Virus record (IMG/VR): IMGVR_UViG_3300034018_000147
Location: 1-29,994 of that record
DNA length: 29,994 bases
Direction: 5' to 3' (one strand)
From: a virus
Part shown: in pieces, positions 27,824-29,994 of the stretch
How positions within the stretch are numbered: the first letter of the stretch is position 1
Layout of the letters: every line of letters starts with the position of its first letter
Made by a program: the position numbers and the translations under genes
Notes under the pieces: generated by a model
The model's input: only the letters and a program-made list of their open reading frames with translations
The model's database searches: none
Told to the model about the DNA's origin: nothing

Positions 27824-28233
27824 TGCTTCCAGTCAGACAATTCTGTACTTGGGAAACTGAATACTGCTTTAAGTTGTTCACCTTTGCTTGTAAGGTCAAC
27901 TTCTGATTTGTCTGCTATTACTTTTGCAAGTAACATTTGTTGATATCGTTGAATTATATTCATGTCACCTGAATGTCTTGCTCTGATATAATCTTGTGCT
28001 AATCCCACAGCAAATGGAACATCTTGTTTTGCAATTTCTGCTAATACATCTGCTGCACTTAATTTTACTGTTGAGCCAACTTTTCTACCTGAGTTTGGTC
28101 TTGCACCACCTCTACCTTTTTTTGCTGTTGGAGTAGTTTGAAGATTTTGATTATCATCCATAGGCGCCATGCCAAAGGTATTTACTAAACTGTCATTGAC
28201 TAGTTCTTGATCATAATGAGTTATTTGGGACAT
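27820..28233 (-). CDS. terS: Terminase small subunit, 137 aa
   Basis: This probably recognises phage DNA and starts packaging. It contains KKGRGGARPNSGRKVGSTVK (residues 39-58), the basic GARPxxGRKxGS pattern found at the start of many small terminase subunits, followed by a helical oligomerisation region LSAADVLAEIAKQDVPFAVG and MNIIQRYQQMLLAKVIADKS. The start is ATG at 28233 with weak AAAGAAAT before it. Overlap of four bases with the large subunit supports the identity. Residues 1-38 are acidic and probably flexible. Confidence 0.82.
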   Translation of the reverse strand: MSQITHYDQELVNDSLVNTFGMAPMDDNQNLQTTPTAKKGRGGARPNSGRKVGSTVKLSAADVLAEIAKQDVPFAVGLAQDYIRARHSGDMNIIQRYQQMLLAKVIADKSEVDLTSKGEQLKAVFSFPSTELSDWKQ

Positions 28234-28264
28234 TATATAATTTCTTTAGCAATTGCTATTGTAG

Positions 28265-28450
28265 TCATTCGCCAAGTCTTTCAATAAAGGCTTGTTCAAG
28301 GTCCTTAGTGCGTGGATGATTAGGAGCAGATTCTTGTAGAACTTTACGCAAATCTTTCACTACTTCTAAGGGCTGTACACGAATCATCTCTCTGTAAGTT
28401 TTCATTACAAAGGGATCACGCAATCTATCACTTATTGTTAATTGGCTCAT
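28265..28450 (-). CDS. Hypothetical helical protein, 61 aa
   Basis: This is an unrecognised short protein (MSQLTISDRLRDPFVMKTYR, then LEVVKDLRKVLQESAPNHP), charged and helical with no cysteine. It overlaps the 55-aa gene before it by 23 bases in another frame and stands 31 bases before the small terminase. Its tight setting suggests a late-operon accessory protein, possibly linked to packaging; that is inference. Confidence 0.6.
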   Translation of the reverse strand: MSQLTISDRLRDPFVMKTYREMIRVQPLEVVKDLRKVLQESAPNHPRTKDLEQAFIERLGE

Positions 28451-28595
28451 CTGTTGTTACCTTTTTCTTTCTTGTGCGTTTTTCTTTAACGACTACTTGT
28501 ACCACTTGATCATTCATGGGAATGAGTATAGTAGATTGTGGTATTCTACCGTTTGGTAGTTTTACTTTTAACCACAGTGATTTTAACCAGTTCAT
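28428..28595 (-). CDS. Small basic protein, 55 aa
   Basis: This ORF reads MNWLKSLWLKVKLPNGRIPQ and ends in a Lys/Arg-rich tail KEKRTRKKKVTTDEPINNK. The ATG overlaps the stop of the 122-aa gene (ATGA), and its end overlaps the start of the 61-aa gene by 23 bases. The first half is amphipathic and the tail strongly basic, so nucleic acid or membrane-surface binding is possible. I recognise no family. Coupling on both sides is the evidence that it is translated. Confidence 0.6.
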   Translation of the reverse strand: MNWLKSLWLKVKLPNGRIPQSTILIPMNDQVVQVVVKEKRTRKKKVTTDEPINNK

Positions 28596-28960
28596 ATGTA
28601 AACCTTTAGATAATCTTCAGGTGAATCTTCTGGATCTAGTCCATCAAAGTATTCACCTGTTGCTTTTTCTTTGAACTTTAGTGTACCAAACACGCTTAAG
28701 AATTTTTGATTCTCTGCTTGCCATTGTTTAGTTAGTTCCAAGAATCTATCACGCCCAAACATAATTTGTAATTGTGTTTTACAATCTTCTGGTGTTGGAT
28801 TGATATCCCATTTGGTATCGTTTAGTGTGTGCATAAAACTGATACATTGATCAATTTCATACTCATTCATGTACTTTGACAACTCAGTTGTCATTTTATC
28901 AAAATTCTTGATATGCCCCACATAAAAGGGTTTATCAATTAAGCCTTGAAATTCTGCCAT
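28592..28960 (-). CDS. Hypothetical protein, 122 aa
   Basis: I do not recognise this soluble acidic protein. It starts MAEFQGLIDKPFYVGHIKNF and has a helical middle (DQCISFMHTLNDTKWDIN, PTPEDCKTQLQIMFGRDRFL) and an acidic end (FDGLDPEDSPEDYLKVYI). An AAGGAA site lies before the ATG. It follows the 102-aa gene by 11 bases and overlaps the next by ATGA. Its location before the terminase genes could mean a packaging or regulatory accessory role, but the sequence shows no motif. Confidence 0.65.
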   Translation of the reverse strand: MAEFQGLIDKPFYVGHIKNFDKMTTELSKYMNEYEIDQCISFMHTLNDTKWDINPTPEDCKTQLQIMFGRDRFLELTKQWQAENQKFLSVFGTLKFKEKATGEYFDGLDPEDSPEDYLKVYI

Positions 28961-28971
28961 ATAATTGTTCC

Positions 28972-29280
28972 TTAATGTAATACTTGTACTTGTGTTAATT
29001 CATCAATCATCTGATTGGTCTGAATGTTAACTGTACCATTTAATTCTTTTGCTGCATCTTTAAGAGTTTGTTCTTGTACAAGTGCACCTAAGAATTCAAA
29101 TATTGTTTTTAGACCAAGTATCTTTAGGTTAAAGATTTCTTTGTCTTCTTGTGTTAAGGTGTCAATAGGTATTGACATCATTTGATGTATTGATGTTTCA
29201 ATATCATTCATTAAGGGCTTGACTGTAACAAGTAGTTCCCCGTCTTGGTCTTTTGCTAATCTATATGTATATTCAATCAT
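28972..29280 (-). CDS. Hypothetical protein, 102 aa
   Basis: This is an unrecognised soluble protein with no signal or membrane segment. It begins MIEYTYRLAKDQDGELLVTV, has a helical middle (IHQMMSIPIDTLTQEDKEIF, then LKILGLKTIFEFLGALVQEQ), and ends in NIQTNQMIDELTQVQVLH. It overlaps the GT-like gene by eight bases and has an AAGGAA site before ATG. It resembles small helical phage hypotheticals next to terminase genes. No function can be assigned. Confidence 0.65.
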   Translation of the reverse strand: MIEYTYRLAKDQDGELLVTVKPLMNDIETSIHQMMSIPIDTLTQEDKEIFNLKILGLKTIFEFLGALVQEQTLKDAAKELNGTVNIQTNQMIDELTQVQVLH

Positions 29281-29863
29281 TTATTATTTCCTTAAATTGT
29301 TCTATTGTTATTTCACTGTAGTTGTCTAGGGGTATATCAAATCTTTTGTTATTACCATTAACTCTTACAACCTTTTTATTTGGATAGTCTCTTAATATTT
29401 TATTTAATCTTTGACGCCATTTGTCTGTTTGCATACTTGCTGCAGGGAAGATATGACTTCTCGGGTACTGCTTTGTGCCACTGTATACATTTGGTAAATT
29501 GCTTCCACCTTCATTGTAATCAAATCCTATAATATATGTAATATCATTATCCTGTGTTAATGCTAATCTTAACGCACTATTACCGCTGTCGTTTGTTTCC
29601 TTGAATCCAGAAAAAAAGTTAATTGGTTCACCTTTTGCAGCAAGACTATCAATATAATTTTCATGCTGTGTATAGAATATTGAACGCTTGTGTGCTTCAT
29701 GTTCAATTATCTCATCTACCATTTGTCTGTCCATGCTAACCAAATAATTTGGTGTAAAATCTCTATACAATGCATTACATCCATATGTTGTCATTTTGCT
29801 ACCTATCGTTGCTAAATCAAAATTTAATCTACTTGGTCCATTTCCTATCACACATGCATTCAT
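29273..29863 (-). CDS. GT42/DUF115-like protein (putative glycosyltransferase fold), 196 aa
   Basis: The start VIGNGPSRLNFDLATIG (5-21) and TTYGCNALYRDFTPNYLVSM (25-44) are typical of the DUF115/GT42-like Rossmann family: a nucleotide-sugar loop GNGPS followed by a CNxxY strand. Later NSALRLALTQDNDITYIIGF is followed by DYNEGG, comparable to the region before the catalytic part of bacterial sialyltransferases such as CstII. Known members transfer sugars to surface glycans. Phage versions might modify host glycan, virion or DNA, but no substrate is visible. It overlaps the zinc-finger ORF by ATGA, and a box AATAAATA lies 22 bases before its start. Confidence 0.65.
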   Translation of the reverse strand: MNACVIGNGPSRLNFDLATIGSKMTTYGCNALYRDFTPNYLVSMDRQMVDEIIEHEAHKRSIFYTQHENYIDSLAAKGEPINFFSGFKETNDSGNSALRLALTQDNDITYIIGFDYNEGGSNLPNVYSGTKQYPRSHIFPAASMQTDKWRQRLNKILRDYPNKKVVRVNGNNKRFDIPLDNYSEITIEQFKEIIND

Positions 29864-29985
29864 TCTTTTTTCTTCTTTGATATAGTATTTATTACCTTAC
29901 AAAAATCTCTATGGTTTATCAGTACTATTTTGCTTCTAAAGGCAACATCACACTTTTTACATCTATACCCAATACATCTCCACAT
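29860..29985 (-). CDS. C2HC zinc-finger mini-protein, 41 aa (may extend beyond the edge)
   Basis: This reading frame is open to the right edge, and ATG at 29985 gives 41 residues. It contains YRCKKCDVAFRSKIVLINHR followed by DFC: Cys-x2-Cys-x12-His-x3-Cys, the same spacing as in the C-terminal finger of the HNH protein. A basic tail (SKKKKE) follows. Its TGA overlaps the ATG of the next gene. A zinc-binding nucleic-acid-binding role is likely. Because the frame continues upstream without a stop within the window, the true start could lie outside and the finger could belong to a larger protein. Confidence 0.55.
   Translation of the reverse strand: MWRCIGYRCKKCDVAFRSKIVLINHRDFCKVINTISKKKKE
29886..29893 (-). 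promoter_or_regulatory. Late-promoter-like box AATAAATA upstream of the GT-like gene
   Basis: The minus strand reads AATAAATACTATATC, 22 bases before the ATG at 29863. It keeps the ATAAATAC core but not the ATTA that follows the other boxes, so this is the weakest member. It lies within the coding region of the zinc-finger mini-protein. It could drive the terminase region. Confidence 0.35.
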
Positions 29986-29994
29986 CTTAGTAAG

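Overview
The window is the structural (late) half of a tailed double-stranded DNA phage (Caudoviricetes). By eye it is AT-rich and very gene-dense. I saw no rRNA or tRNA, no cellular housekeeping gene and no integrase. The tail-module order (tail tube, frameshifted chaperone pair, tape measure, minor tail proteins, J-like tip protein) points to a long-tailed, siphovirus-like virion. The fibre proteins carry sequence styles I know from phages of marine and freshwater bacteria. The host is not named by the sequence. Two lipobox lipoproteins and the lambda-like tail module fit a Gram-negative host, but this is inference.

Layout. Bases 24-890 hold a short rightward operon: a 35-codon ORF, two small lipoproteins and a 99-aa protein. 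Bases 890-1078 are a structured convergent intergenic region with a terminator. Everything from 1079 to the right edge is leftward (minus strand). In transcription order, right to left, it holds: a zinc-finger mini-protein and a GT42/DUF115-like protein; four small unknowns; small and large terminase; an HNH endonuclease; portal; scaffold; major capsid protein; two head-tail joining candidates; tail tube; a terminator; a 59-aa protein; tail-assembly chaperone with its -1 frameshift product; a gp10-like protein; tape measure; two minor tail proteins; a GNAT acetyltransferase; and the J-like tip protein. Then follows a 10-kb block of fibre and adhesin genes: modular fibres, an FG-GAP-type beta-propeller, a giant collagen-like fibre and a BspA-like leucine-rich-repeat protein. 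It ends with a 75-aa protein, a one-helix membrane protein and a Dps-like ferritin.

How it works together. Terminase packages DNA through the portal into a capsid built on the scaffold. Head-tail proteins join it to a tail whose length is set by the 840-aa tape measure, with the G/GT-type chaperone pair assisting. The tip and fibre block is unusually rich in host-recognition modules.

Most notable: (1) a lambda-type slippery heptamer GGGAAAG directly before the stop of the first tail chaperone, with the -1 frame open into the second; (2) a repeated ATAAATA(G/C)ATTA box upstream of six leftward genes or gene blocks, resembling T4-type late promoters; (3) hairpins directly after the major capsid gene and a strong intrinsic terminator after the tail tube gene; (4) a phage Dps-like protein with most ferroxidase residues at family spacing; (5) a fibre block that shuffles shared modules. 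No single wholly new system is proven here. The box set is the best candidate for something undescribed.
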